Below, piece by piece: positions 1-11,922 of a DNA stretch of 64,000 nt. The stretch's first letter is position 1. Each line of letters opens with the position of its first letter. This stretch comes from Chlorokybus atmophyticus (Eukaryota > Streptophyta > Chlorokybophyceae > Chlorokybales > Chlorokybaceae): contig RHPI01002090.1 in assembly GCA_009103225.1 (NCBI GenBank), forward strand, positions 1,674,707 through 1,738,706. The letters run 5' to 3'. The notes under the pieces were generated by a model, which had not been told where the DNA came from, searched no databases, and saw only the letters and a program-made list of their open reading frames with translations. Both the position numbers and the translations under genes were made by a program.

Positions 1-428
1 GATGCTTTCAGCTCGGTCATAGGCGCTGCTGCTAGCGGCGTCAACCCGCAGCAAGCGCGGCTTGTGCACGACTCGCTTGAGCTCGGGACTCCTGTTACGC
101 AAGGCAACCCTAGAAAAACCGCTGCCAGACGCCGCAGGCGCTCCCAACGCCGCCACCGCTGCCGCCGCCGCCATCGCTAAACTTTCTAGACTACCAGTAT
201 GCCGACAGCACGCAGCATGCTGACGCAAACGACGAGCAACTGAACCGCCAGTATGCCGCAGCAGCGACAAACGAGATTTGCGCTCGGCAAAGTGGTTCAG
301 TGAACCACTTGGATCGCAGTTCAGCCCTAACAAGCGCCTGCTGCTACGCGAGTTCACCCGCCAAGCGGCGGCGGCGGCGGCGGCGGTGGTGGTAGTAGCG
401 TTTTGCGAAATCCTGTCGTTGTATAGCT
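1..428. other. Upstream region of RRP12, unassigned
   Basis: One frame is open from base 1 to the stop near 178 but has no start codon in the window. Its end is arginine-rich and low in complexity. It could be the last exon of an upstream gene or an early RRP12 exon, and I cannot decide. GC-rich triplet repeats (GCC, GGC) occur near 150-175 and 365-390. No promoter motif stands out. Confidence 0.3.
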
Positions 429-3400
429 TTGCGGCGTTTTGGCGTGACGAGGATTGTGTGTGTCACAGCTGCAGTTGGCATGGGGGCTCCGCAAAGGAGC
501 GCAGCTGCCCCGCCGCAGCCGCCGTCGGTGCATGAGGAGGAGGCTGCTTACATGGAGGAACCGGAACAGCTGTTTGGCGATGACGACAGGCAGGTGGACG
601 TTATTGCTTCAACAAGGTCACGGTTGAGGAATTCGAGGTTGCCGGAGCACCAGCAGATGTGCGCGGTTGCGGATGCTATTGTGGAGGTGAGCTTGGATGG
701 CACTGTGCTGTAAACAAGTGTTCATGTCCCACTGAGAACCGAAGACAGCAGTCGAGTCGCATGCAATATCTGTTGGTATTTATGCTTCTTAAAGAATTTC
801 TGTTAGAGTAATGCAGGTAACATAGCAGCAGGTTGCTTGCATGTGACACTGTTCTTCAACGCTGTTCGTCTCCCCCCCCCCCCCCCCCNCCCCCCCCCCC
901 CCCCCCCCCCCCCTTTCCGCACACACACCACAGCCTTCACACTTTTTGCGTTTTGCGAGTGAAACCCATTGTTACATTCGTCTACTTGACGCTGCACGCT
1001 AGCACACAACGCTTGTTTTTATCAAAGCTAGCTCGTGGACGTGACTTGCATGGCACATTCTCTACTTGCAGGTTGTGGTCAATGCAGCAATTGTTGTACA
1101 CGCTTGCCAAGCATGCTTCCTGGCATGGAGTGCTACTGTTATGCCGTCATGGTTGCATGACCTTGGGTTCACTTTGCACACAGGTCATACAGGAGCAGGG
1201 ACTTTCACTTAGCCCAACATCGTACTTTGCCGCCTTGATGATGACACTGGACAAACGGCACGACCCAGGCAGTCAGGTGAGAGGTTGTTAGCATGCATGG
1301 CGATTGTATGGATATCTGTCTTTCAGCATTGGGGGGCTTGATACTCACCTAATATGGCAGGATGCTGTTGCGGCGTCGACCAGGCTGCTTGCATTGGTTC
1401 TAGCACGCGTGCCACCTGCGGTGCTGCGCTCCAAACAAACTTTGGTGCTGCCGATTCTGAATGAACTTTCGGGTTCAGAGGACGCGGGGACTGCGAGGGC
1501 TGCTATTGCCTGTGTGCAGGTGCGTGTCTGTGCGTGAGGAGCGCTTGCTTGCTGCTGCTGTCTGTCACCAGCAACTTACCAATGCTTTGCCGTGTGCAGC
1601 ATGTGCTCAAAACATCTGAGTCAACAGATTTCAGTGGTGCGTTGCGGTCATATGGTTTGTTGTTGCAACACTGCTTGGATGCAAGGCCCAAGGTAAGCAC
1701 GCGTGCTGTCAGTAACAATGATGTTGACAGCTATTCTTCATGGCAAGGCCGACGACGCATGCATGTTGGGCAGGTGAGAAAGCGAGCGCTAGCAGGAGCC
1801 GTTGCAGTGTTGGAGTCTGTTCGTCGCACACCTGCGCAAGCATCTGCCAGCACCCCTGTTGTGAAGCTTAGCGAGCGCGTGTTCAGCGCAGCAATGGCTG
1901 CAGCACGCGGCTCACAGAAGGAGCAACCCACGGCAGGTGTGTGTGTGGTTGTCGGCTGTGAAACCGGTTTCTCCGCTGCATGGTGTTCACACCCGGTACT
2001 CAGGTGTGGATGCCCTGCACTTGCTCGGTGCATTGAAGCAACTGCTTCCTATGCTATCGGCGAGTGCGATAACAAGTGTCAGCGAGCAGCTGCTGAAGCT
2101 GTATGCCATCGGGCATCCCATGTTGACGCGCTGCATCTCCGACACTCTGCAGGGTCTTTTTGCCAGTCAGTTTGCAGAGCTGCCGGCTCCGGTTCTTGCC
2201 AACCTGCTCTCGGCCGCCCTTGACAATGACAAGTCGGATGCTGCGGCCGCAATCGCTTCAGCCCGTCTTGCCCAACACGGGTTTTCTCGCTTGCAGTTGC
2301 TCGACCCCACTTTATGCATGGAGCGCATGCCACGCGCCTTCCACAGTCTGATAGGTGCCGTGCAACTTAGTGTGAGCGTCAAACACATGCATTACTAGTG
2401 TACTGACGTCTGCATCTCCCAGGCAATTTGTTGCTGGACAGTCAAGAGGCAGCGCATGCCACGGCTGAATGTTTGCGCGAGCTGGCTCAGTGTATAGATA
2501 GCGATGCTGTGAGGTCCAGTGGCTTTCCTGGTGACAAGACGTCAAAGAAGCCAACGCCATTGCACAGCATCGGCGCTTGTCTGGAGTCCGCTCTAGGCTA
2601 TCAGTATGCCGCGGCCTGGGATCTTGTTTTGCCAATCATAGCACGACTATTCTTACAGGTGTGAGTTACATGTTTCTGCTCTGGTGTATGTTAAATTGTT
2701 TCACAACAGCGTTGATACCTGTGGCCTCTGCCAGGTGGGTTCTGCCGGTCAATCGGCCCTCTCTGGCGTGCTGGTGGCTATGGCTGAGCTGCAGGTATGC
2801 TGCTGGCGTCTGTTTTAGGAAGCAAGTGCAACACTTGTAGAAACAAGCAGTATTGTGACTGTGCTGCATGTTGTATCGGTCCACTGCGTTTGATCACTCA
2901 GTCTTGCACTGCCTGATGAAGGATGTGTTGCATCAGGAGTTACCAGATGAGGATATGCCAATGCGAAAGCAACTACACGGTGCCTTCGCTGCCGCCATCA
3001 AGGGCATGGGCCCAGAGGCTGTGATTGGAGCAGTGCCATTACAGTTGGATGGTGAAGACCTGTCGCAGGCAAGGGTGTGGCTACTGCCGCTGCTTAAGCA
3101 GCACACCTCCCGTGCGCACTTGCAGTACTTCGCGTCAAGGTTGGTGCCTGTAGTCAAAGCTCTCGAGCGACGGGCGCAGCAGCGCAACAGCGAGAACAGA
3201 CCTGTGGCAGCCAAAGCACAGCTGGCAGTTGCATCGCAGATCTGGCACCTGTTTCCCGCATTTTGCAACCACCCGCGGGACATGCCTGTCGCATTCCAGG
3301 GCATCGCGCAGGGTCTCGGTTGGACCCTTCAGAATCAACCAGAGCATCAATCTGCGGTCATGGCGGGCTTGACGACACTCATTCGTCAAAACAGGGCTGC

Positions 3401-6323
3401 TCGTGGTGATAAAGACGCAGTGGAAGCCGAGCAGGCACGCGGTGGTGGTGAAGTAGATGCTGAAGACACAACCATGGAAGGATATCCGACAGCGCAAGAA
3501 GCAGAACAGAACATTACAGCCATCGCCTCTTTCTCCAAGAATTTCCTTCCAATCCTGTTCAATATATTCGTGTCGCTGCCACCTGAAGGACAAGAGGAGG
3601 TGCAGGCTTTGATTGCTGAGATGGCAGCCATCACACCTGCCGACCAGCTGTCGGGATTCTTCAGAACTGTTATGAAGAAGCTGCTTCAGGCTGCTTCGGA
3701 AGACAACACTGAGCATGGCATGGAAGTTGACGGCAAGAGTAGTAAACCAAGCACCGTTCGCGCCAACATGATGGCGCTCGCCACAGCATTGGCGTGTGGA
3801 CTTGATAAGGAGTGTACTGACATGCTCTACACAGCAGGTTGGGATACATCGTGTTTCCTTGCTGTCCTGCTGGCATCTTATGTTACTGGACTTTATGCAT
3901 TATTTCATGGTTGTGCGCAGCAAAGCCTTGCGTTCAAGATGCAGACGCTGTCGTGCAGAAAAAGGCTTACAAGCTGCTAGCTCACCTTTGTTCAATCCGC
4001 AAGGATTTTGTGGACACACATGCACAGGTGAGCTTGTGCCCATAGAAATTCGCTTGCATTGTCAGTGCACAATTGTTGAACTTTTGCTACGAACAGGACA
4101 TGTTGGAGCTGTTGCTGGCGGCGCTGCCACAGCTTAGCAGTCCTTCCAAGCGCCACCGCCTTCTGTGTTTCCGGCCGCTGATTGTGAAGCTTGCAGCTAT
4201 GCAAGATCAGGGCGCGAGAAGCGAACACCTTGCAGCTCTCGTCACAGAGATCATTCTCGCCACGAAGGAGAGTTCCAAAAAGACTCGGAATGCTGCGTAC
4301 GAACTCCTTGTACAGCTTGCACGCGATCTGGGAGGAGCAGCTGAGGACTCGTTGCCCGATCACGGTAACCATACCAGCCATGATTGGCTTAGTTTGTCTT
4401 TGCTTTGGTTTCAAGTAACAGAAAGATGTCAAGGAGAACATCCACAATCTGATGACAGGGCATATGTGTTGACTGTCGGAACATTTTGACAGGCCTGACC
4501 CATTTCTTCACTATGGTGTGTGCGGGTCTGGCGGGCTCCACGCCGCACATGGTGAGTGCGACGCTTCTGGCGCTGGCGCGCCTTCTCTTCGAGTTTCCTG
4601 CGGCCCTCACTGGCGCGATCCCCGAGCTCCTCCCATCTGCGCTTCTCCTCCTGAGAACGCGCTCCCGCGAGACCATCAAGGCTGCCCTCGGCTTCGTGAA
4701 AGTCGTCGTCGCAAAGTTGACTGCGGAGGAGCTCGCGCCGCAGCTGAGGAGCATGGTCGAAGGTTTACTTCTGTGGAGTGGCGACACCAAAAATAAGTTC
4801 AAGTTGAAGGTCAGCAGAACGAGCCCTTCAATGGTGGATGAAGTTGTATTGTGATGTGATATGTGATATTGAGTCTGTCAACCATGTGGCTGATCGCGCT
4901 CGTGCTCATACACAACGTGCATATGTGCCTATACCTGCATGGTGCAGAGTTAACAGCATGTCCATCTGGTATTCGCAGGTACGAGTCATCTTGGAACGCC
5001 TGGTAAGGAAGAGTGGGTATGACGCGGTTGCAGCGGTTATACCATCGTCGGACGTGAAGCTGCTGGCGCACATCCGGCGCATGCGAGATCGGGAGCTCAA
5101 GAAGAAACGGCTGCGCAGCGAGCGAGGGGACAAGTCGACCGTTATGAGCGCTGTATCCACCCGCATTGATGCTGCAAGCATTGGGAGCAAGTGGCGTCAT
5201 GAAGACGTGTTTTCGGACGATGAGGATGACGACCGACCAACAACTTCCGCTCACACTGCACGCACACCAGCAGCATCCACCATCAAGTAAGCAGTAGCAT
5301 GCGTGCGGACCGAGCAGGCAAAGTTGTCCACATGTTTGGTAGCATCAACAAGCATCTTCCATTATTTGCGCAAGTCCACGTCTGTAAAAGTTATCACTTT
5401 CTGGTGAAGTTGGGATGCAAGTGACATTGATGCAAGTATGTTGGTTATAATGAGGTTCGTGTCCAGATCACGTCGGCGTTTGAGGACACGGTTACCAGAG
5501 GACTACCAGGATGGTGATGAGGGCGACGCTTTGGATCTTCTGGATGCGAGAAAGACCCGGAAGGCGTTGACAGGGTTCCCTGCGCGGCAAGCCAAGAAAC
5601 ACGATAGCGATGATGAGCTGGCCACTGCGCCAGACGGACGGCTGGTGGTCAATCGAGAAGAAGATGAACGCAGAGATGCCTGGAAGAACAAGAGGAAGCA
5701 GGCTGACATAGGAGAGCTTGAGAAGGTAGCCAGGGTGTTTTGGCATGTACACCACGCAGAGCCACAGTACGCTACATAGTGTGCTTATTCTGAGCCTTGT
5801 CAGGAGGTGCTTGACATGGAGCTGGGGGATGATGATGACGGCAGCGAAGGAGGTGCATCAAGAAGAAGCCGCAAGATGCGCAAGACAGGCAGTGTGCAGG
5901 CTCCGCGGAGCGGTCAGAAGGGCGGTAAAATGGGCGTTCAGAAGGTATCAGTCATTGCTTTCATCGTGGTTGCCATTTGGCGTACATTGTCCACTGACAG
6001 CTGACTTCATGTGTTGGCAGGGTCTTACGCAAGCGGGAGAAGAATATAGGCCAAGGAAGAAGGGCACCGGCGGGGATAGTCTCGCAGGCAAGGGTGGCAA
6101 GGTGGAGCCGTACGCCTACTGGCCTCTCGACCGCAAGATGCTCAACCGCCGCGACGCAAAGAAACGCGAAGCTACACGCGGGTTGTCATCCGTTGTCAAG
6201 TCCACCAAGGGTGCACGCAGGCAAAAGATTGTTGGCGCTGCTGGGGCTGGGAAGTACAAGGGTGGCGTTTCCAAGAAGCCCAAGTTGCACAAGGGCAAGG
6301 GCAAGGGCCAAGGCAAAAGGTAG
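429..6323 (+). CDS. RRP12: RRP12-like ribosomal RNA processing protein (16 exons)
   Basis: RRP12 is a nucleolar HEAT-repeat protein needed for assembly and export of pre-40S and pre-60S ribosomal particles. Exons in matching phase are 429-686, 1184-1276, 1361-1519, 1600-1692, 1774-1936, 2004-2354, 2423-2658, 2735-2794, 2937-3837, 3921-4027, 4097-4364, 4493-4809, 4979-5286, 5467-5725, 5804-5944 and 6021-6323, giving about 1338 residues, a normal family length. Family signs are the N-terminal block ending LSLSPTSYFAAL, the NUC173-type block with LPDEDMPMRKQL, the GYDAVAAVIPSSD block, and a basic C-terminus with YAYWPLDRKMLNRR. Helical HEAT-like repeats fill the middle. Acidic patches follow the GYDAV block. 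The start at 429 is the first ATG in frame, but an earlier 5' exon is possible. Intron 1 holds a long C-tract. A TGTAA motif, the usual chlorophyte polyadenylation signal, lies at 6528-6532. Confidence 0.92.
872..913. repeat. Poly-C tract with one N, in RRP12 intron 1
   Basis: About 41 C residues are interrupted by a single N at 889. The tract lies inside intron 1 (687-1183), so it does not affect the protein. The N shows that the true length was not resolved. The minus strand could form a G-quadruplex. Confidence 0.9.
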
Positions 6324-7492
6324 TCAGGTAGGTGCAGTTGCCTACCTGCCTATGCTTGAGTTACTGCAAGCTGCCGTCATGGGGTGCCGAGGTGTACTGC
6401 TGTGTTGCTGGGCTGGCTGCACATGTGCGTGTGCAGCCAGCACAGGCCAATTGGGCTGGATACGGGCATCTCAATTCGTCAATTGTAGGTTGGCGTCTCG
6501 TGTCTGCTCAAGATACCGACAGCGTGTTGTAAATAGAACGGCAACAGCGAAATACCTTGCCACTTGTCTGCCATCAAATGTCGCATGCTAGTTGCCGCAC
6601 AGTGATTGCTGGTACCAAGGGTTTGAGGGTTTGAGTAGCAGTCATTTATAAGTTGTGCATTCATGTGTGGTGGCCCATCTGTACCTGTGCATGTGTACAG
6701 CTGGATCTGTTTGTCACAAATGCCATGATTGCGTGCGCTCCAGCTGTTATCACCTCACTCTCCAGCGCTCCCTCAATACGACCCTTGCACCACTGTTGCA
6801 TGACATCAGCGTCCTATATTTTATACACACCATCACAAATCGTAGTCATGCATTTGATAAACATGGGCTGGCCCCAAGCCCCTGACAAAACAGAGTGCAT
6901 ATACAATATCACCATATGTTGGCATGCTTGTTGCAGCTCGCACAGTCCAGATCCCCACCTGATTACGTAATGCTGCAGTGAGCTAGTTGCCAATGGAGCA
7001 ACTGCTCAACGCAGCTGCTAGTCCTTGTAAAGCGCTAGGGTATGCAGCAGTATGTCGTGCAGTCTAGCTTATATTCCTGCGGTACTTGTCCGATCAGTCT
7101 TGGAACAGGCTCTTCAATACGACTTCATTTTTGCCACAGTGTATGCTACTTGATCAGCATTACATAGGCAAAGAACGTACATGTCCCACTAAGGCCTGTG
7201 CCACATGAAGCAGCCTGGTTGGTGACAACGATCGTGAAGCTGAATCTGAGGCAATTACAATGTGCATAGACCATCCGCATAAACGCTCACAGCGCTCACT
7301 GACCCAATCACAAACCAGCGGCAGCAAGAATTATATCACTGCACACTGGCTAAGCTATACAAACAATAACAAAAGGCCGCTAAGTGCAATGTAAGTTGTG
7401 GTGTGCTGCACTCGTAGAGGTGCATGTGTGCTTCCATATGTGCAGATGGCACTCATGTTTCGTGTATGGTGTAAGTGAGGAGAAAGTCCCAG
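6324..7492. other. RRP12 3' region and intergenic gap
   Basis: The first ~200 bases are probably the RRP12 3' UTR, ending near the TGTAA at 6528. The rest is also downstream of the minus-strand gene that ends at 7493. TTACA on the plus strand near 7256 reads as TGTAA on the minus strand and could serve that gene. No gene seen in between. Confidence 0.4.
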
Positions 7493-9639
7493 TCACTCAC
7501 CCACAGACACCTCAACATCGCAGCGTTCCTCTAGGCTAAATGCATCGCTGTGAAACCGGATCAATTCCAATGTCGCCTCATAGCCCAAACTTAGCAACTG
7601 CGCAGCCCTTTGTTGCATGTGCAACCGCGAGCCGGCGGCAAGATGGGGCGCAAGGGAAAACACCTCAGCCACAGTGGCAGCATCGCCATCACGCAATTGC
7701 AGTAAGCAAGCTATGAATTGAGGCGGGAAGGCCGCGCCAATGATGTTATTGGCCATGTGGCACCGATAGTCTAATGTCCTTAGCGGCGAGACCACACCTT
7801 GGTAAGGCCGGTTGAGTATCTTGTGCCAATACTTGGAACCCGTGACAAAGATTGAGTCCGGTTGAGGAAAGAACGACAGCTCCGAGTCAATGAGGTTGAA
7901 GTTCCCGTCTTCAAGAAACATGACGCCACCACCATTGCGGTCTTTGACTCCTATCAATAGGTCGTAGAGCGCCGCATCGCGCACGAGAGTCGAGTTTACA
8001 CGCTTGAACAAGCCCTTCACCTTCTCCCAGTTCAGACTGTCCAGCCGACACGTCTGCTCGCTGAAACACCTGTGCTGAAACACCGTCCCCGCAATGCTGT
8101 TAGGGATGTACTCCACGATGATCGCCGTCTCATTGTGCAACCTCACGCCTATGCATCAGCGCAAGGAGGACACACTGGTCACTCACAACGCTCGCAGGTC
8201 GAAGAGTGCACGTGCGCCCGCATGTGCGCGTGCGTGTGTGTGTGTAGAGAGACAATACTGTACTCGGTGTTTGTATACCAGTGTGTAATCAATTGCAAGC
8301 AGTCAATACCTGTGCCGGGCAGTATGGCGTCTAGTCTGGCCACCCAGTGTCTGGGTTCCAGATGGGACAGCCCGCAGGTGGACGCTGTCGCAGCCCGCGT
8401 CGCATACAAAGGCAGCAAGTCATTTGCAAACTTGAACTTTGCCAGATACTGCCTGCCTGCTTGCATCCCGGGCAGCATGTGGCCTGGCCGGAAGGACACA
8501 AAGTATATGCGCCTGCCGTCATTGCCTGGGCCCTACGCACATGGCCAACACTTACCACAAGGAGAACCTGGATAATGAAGGTATGCAAGCTAACATGTGC
8601 ACACCCTCAGCAATCATTATGGCTACAATGGATTTTTGATTGCAAATGTGGAGCCAACAGGATATGGTTCAATGTGCAGTTAGATGTGGCCATGCATTGA
8701 AAGTATGCAATCTCTTTTATGAGAAGAGCGGTACCTGTGTCATCTCCGTGCCGAGGATTCGAGAAGTGGCGATGAAGCGTGACAGGGCCGCATTGCAGTC
8801 CGGGCACGCCACGCTGTGTCACAATCAGGTGTGTTGAAACCTACTACAGGTCAGACACCTAATCAAGCACTGGGTAATCTCTCAGGTGTGTATCGTCACC
8901 ATCCAACAACCGGCAAATTGGTCAAGCAGATCAAGCACAATGCGCAAGTGCTACCTCTGACATGGCAGGCGGCTCAGCTCTGCGGGAGTCATGCGGTTGA
9001 TCCACTTTGCATGCGTTGTGCCCGTCACTCCCTCCCACTCCGCTAGGCTCATCTCGCGGCACAGCGTGTCGTGAGAGGCGGACTCGCCAACAATGGGCTT
9101 TGAAGGTGTGGATGCAGCATGCATGTTGGACACGGGTGCCACAGCCCGTGATGACGTTGGTTGGAACTTAGCCTGTGTTTGGCATGCCAGTACTGAGCCA
9201 TTGCACGTGTTACCAAGCGTAAAACGCATACGATCGAGCAAAGATCCCAATGAGCGCTACAACAACAGATTGCAATTGCCAATGCGAAGCATGTCAGCAG
9301 CTATAACAAGAGTATTGCAATTGCGAAGCACGTCAGCAAGCACCAGAAGTACAATCGCTGAACTGGAAGCAGACAGCAACAAAAGCCTAGACCTAAGGTT
9401 GGACCCGCGTGCAGAAGCAAGTAAGCGTGCATATGGCTTTCCTGCAACAATCCGCATGTAGTACTTACGTATGGCTGTATGCCGCTGGTGTCATCGACTT
9501 CTTTTGTCGTGGCGACAATGCGAGCATCGTAGCGTAACCGCACGCTCGTCAAGGCCGCCAGGCTGATTACCGCCGCCAGCAGGAACAACCGCACTCGGCC
9601 CACCAGCCCCATCCCCGCGCCCACGCGCATGCCTTGCAT
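7493..9639 (-). CDS. Type II membrane protein with secretory-pathway kinase-like fold
   Basis: Five exons join in phase: 9639-9469, 9172-8955, 8813-8735, 8532-8310 and 8148-7493, giving about 448 residues. A hydrophobic segment at residues ~9-32 (VRLFLLAAVISLAALTSV) follows a basic start, as in type II Golgi or ER proteins. Residues ~185-190 (YLAKFK) could carry the ATP-binding lysine. Residues 298-302 (VKDRN) followed by LIDSE at 316-320 resemble the catalytic and metal-binding aspartates of the FAM20/four-jointed kinase group. That assignment rests on motif resemblance only. A strong donor (GTGAGT) overlaps the end of the last exon at 7500, so the gene may continue instead of stopping at the TGA at 7495-7493. 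The start is the ATG at 9639, and another in-frame ATG lies 9 bases further in. Confidence 0.55.
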
Positions 9640-11385
9640 GATGAAGATCACGCACACGCCGCCGCCGCATGCTGCTTGTGCATTACAGTCCGCTGCCTGA
9701 GCCGAGGTGAACTGGCCTGGCCTAAGCAAGGCTAAAGCCGGCGGTGTAGTGAGCTTGGCCTGGCCTAGCCCGCGCCTACTCAAAGTAACTCACTCTCCTG
9801 CCTGAAGCAGGCCGCCTCTACCAGCATTAAAGCCTCGGCCTGCTCCGCCGGCGACACACCCAGGACGACACAACTCCCTTGACCCGGCTACAATGAGGCG
9901 GAGTGAACGTCGTCGCCGTCGTCCAAGCGGGCGCTGCGGCAGTGCCATAGCGCCCATCGATGCACGTTCGTGCGGTGCGCTGTTTCACTTGCACAGGCTG
10001 ATGCCATGCGTCTTGTGTGGTGAAAGTATGGTGCCTTATGCGTGCATCGTAGCACAATACCTGTGTAACATGATTAAATACCATGTAGTATCTGTATTGG
10101 CATCGAACAATATCAATTACTTGTAGCTTGATACCTGTGCGACACAGTTTTGAAAGAGTCTGGGGATCCACCATAAAACACTTTATGTCAAGCGCACAAA
10201 AAAACATCCACATCACGACACTTGATTCACCCAACACCATTAATACATCTAGCCTGGAGAGCCTGTAGGGCCAACAGGGGCGCTACTCTACTCTACTCTA
10301 CTCTGCGTGAATGCAAGTGCTTGAGCAGGCAGAAGGGATCAACGGGCGTCATCTGTAGCAGAGCAGAAGGTTAGCGTGGTGATTTATGTGATAGACGTAA
10401 TGGATGTGATAGACGTAATGACGTTATGGACGTGTGTGTACTGCGTGTGCCACGCTGTGCGTGCGGTCCCCCCCACCCCCACCCCCACCCCCACCCCCCA
10501 CCAACTCCCCCGTGTTGCCCGCTCATTTATACAGTATGCTACTCACATTTCTTGCATTCAGTATGGGATACCACATACGCACTGTGCTACTATAATTATC
10601 CAAGTAGTCGTATATAGCACTTTGAACAAGTCGTTCATATAATTCTTACCAACAACAGCAATGTGTACAATAGCGCAGAGACACATTGACAATGTGATTG
10701 ATTTGTACTTGTTATGATATACTTGCATACGAATTGTAATAATATGCTTCTGATTCAAAATCAAGCACACTGTTCAACTGCAAGCCTCTTATAGCATGAC
10801 CTCAACATCAACACAATGTGGCTAACTATAGCGGCTCTAGCAACCGTTAGCGGATGCAATAATGCGGAAGTGGAGTCGTTTGGGTAGGTAGCATGTTGGT
10901 GTTATTTAGGTAAAAGCAAACCAGATCATGGCGGTGTGCTGAGCTCCTTAGTAGCACGTGTGGCGGTTGCAAAGCACCATTCCAACAATATCACCTCATA
11001 TGCTACGCAGCGCCACATGCGAGCAAGTGACTAGCAGGGGCAATTGCTTATCGCTGCTTGTGCATTTTTATATACATTGTTTATGTATATTGTGTTTTTG
11101 AGGCGGTATAAAGTAATTATCAAGCAAATATATTGTGATTATATAAACATCAGATCTGCATGTTGTTATTGCGTCATGTGACGCGATTCTTTGTAAACAG
11201 CATTAACATGTCAACCATAATATTGATTACACATACTGCAAGGCTATATATATAACCATGCCCTCCATATGTAAGACCAACATGTATATCATTCATTCTG
11301 TTTTACGTTGCAGTCAACGGATGTCAACTATACATATAACTGCAACAGTTATTATTATATATACGCACAAAAAGGGAAATACAAG
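9640..11385. other. Intergenic region with simple repeats
   Basis: The part next to 9640 should hold the promoter of the minus-strand membrane protein. A CTACT pentamer repeat is at about 10282-10304, and a GATAGACGTAATG-type imperfect repeat at 10388-10424. From about 10,600 on the region is AT-rich. Open frames here are short and look accidental. Confidence 0.4.
10468..10503. repeat. CCCCCA microsatellite (G5T on minus strand)
   Basis: Runs of five or more C are separated by single A at regular six-base spacing. The minus strand reads as GGGGGT repeats, a strong G-quadruplex candidate. Confidence 0.85.
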
Positions 11386-11732
11386 TGTAGGTGGAAGGAG
11401 AGGGGGTGCTACCTCCTCCTTTCATTCCCCTACCCCAACCCCACCTCCAGCCACGCCGTCCTTACCGCCGCCGCGAGGGGCAATTGCCGGAGCAGAAGAT
11501 TCTTTGGCTATGGCTGCTGCTGCGTTAGCAGTGCCGCCATACAGCTGATGTCGATATGAGATTCATGTCTCATGTGGATATCAGTATTGTAGATAAGTAA
11601 CACTACATTAGGGCCTTAACACTAGGTCAACGGCCTTGATACGGCTTAATTAGCTATATATATACCCGTTGAGACCCTTATGTAATCTGAATTAAGGGCG
11701 GGGAACCTCCATAGAGGTAGCACTCCGTTACA
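11386..11732 (-). mobile_element. Gypsy-family LTR without internal region
   Basis: This 347-bp stretch is homologous along its length to the LTR at 49755-50082 and, in reverse, to those at 56127 and 61846. On the minus strand it starts TGTAACGGAGTGCTACC and ends CCTACA. Shared landmarks include the TGCTGCGTTAGCAGTG core and GGGCGGGGAACCTC. The flanking 5-mers (ACAAG, GTAGA) differ and no polypurine tract or primer site adjoins it, so it is an old solo LTR or a fragment. Confidence 0.8.
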
Positions 11733-11922
11733 GTAGAACACAATGTGCACCAAACACACATGCACAGCAAGCACACTGAGGCACACAATGATAGACATAA
11801 CAGTGTATGCAGCAAGAGCGATAGCGATGATTACAGCAACAACAATGATGGGCTGCCCCGGGCCCCTACAAACGATAACCAAGACAAACAAATTAAGACA
11901 AGCAAACACGCGCATGTAAGTT

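Noticed and set aside
803-1291. Proline-rich and glycine-rich open frames across the poly-C tract
   Set aside because: They are low-complexity translations inside RRP12 intron 1.
2795-2901. A 24-base intron and a small extra exon in RRP12
   Set aside because: Such a short intron is implausible. An acceptor at 2935-2936 gives an ordinary 142-base intron and places the family block right after the junction.
9827-10240. Open frames on both strands near 10 kb
   Set aside because: They are short, have no recognisable motifs, and probably sit in the promoter region of the neighbouring gene.
11386-11732. Clean solo LTR with a target duplication
   Set aside because: The flanking 5-mers do not match, so I call it a fragment or old solo LTR.
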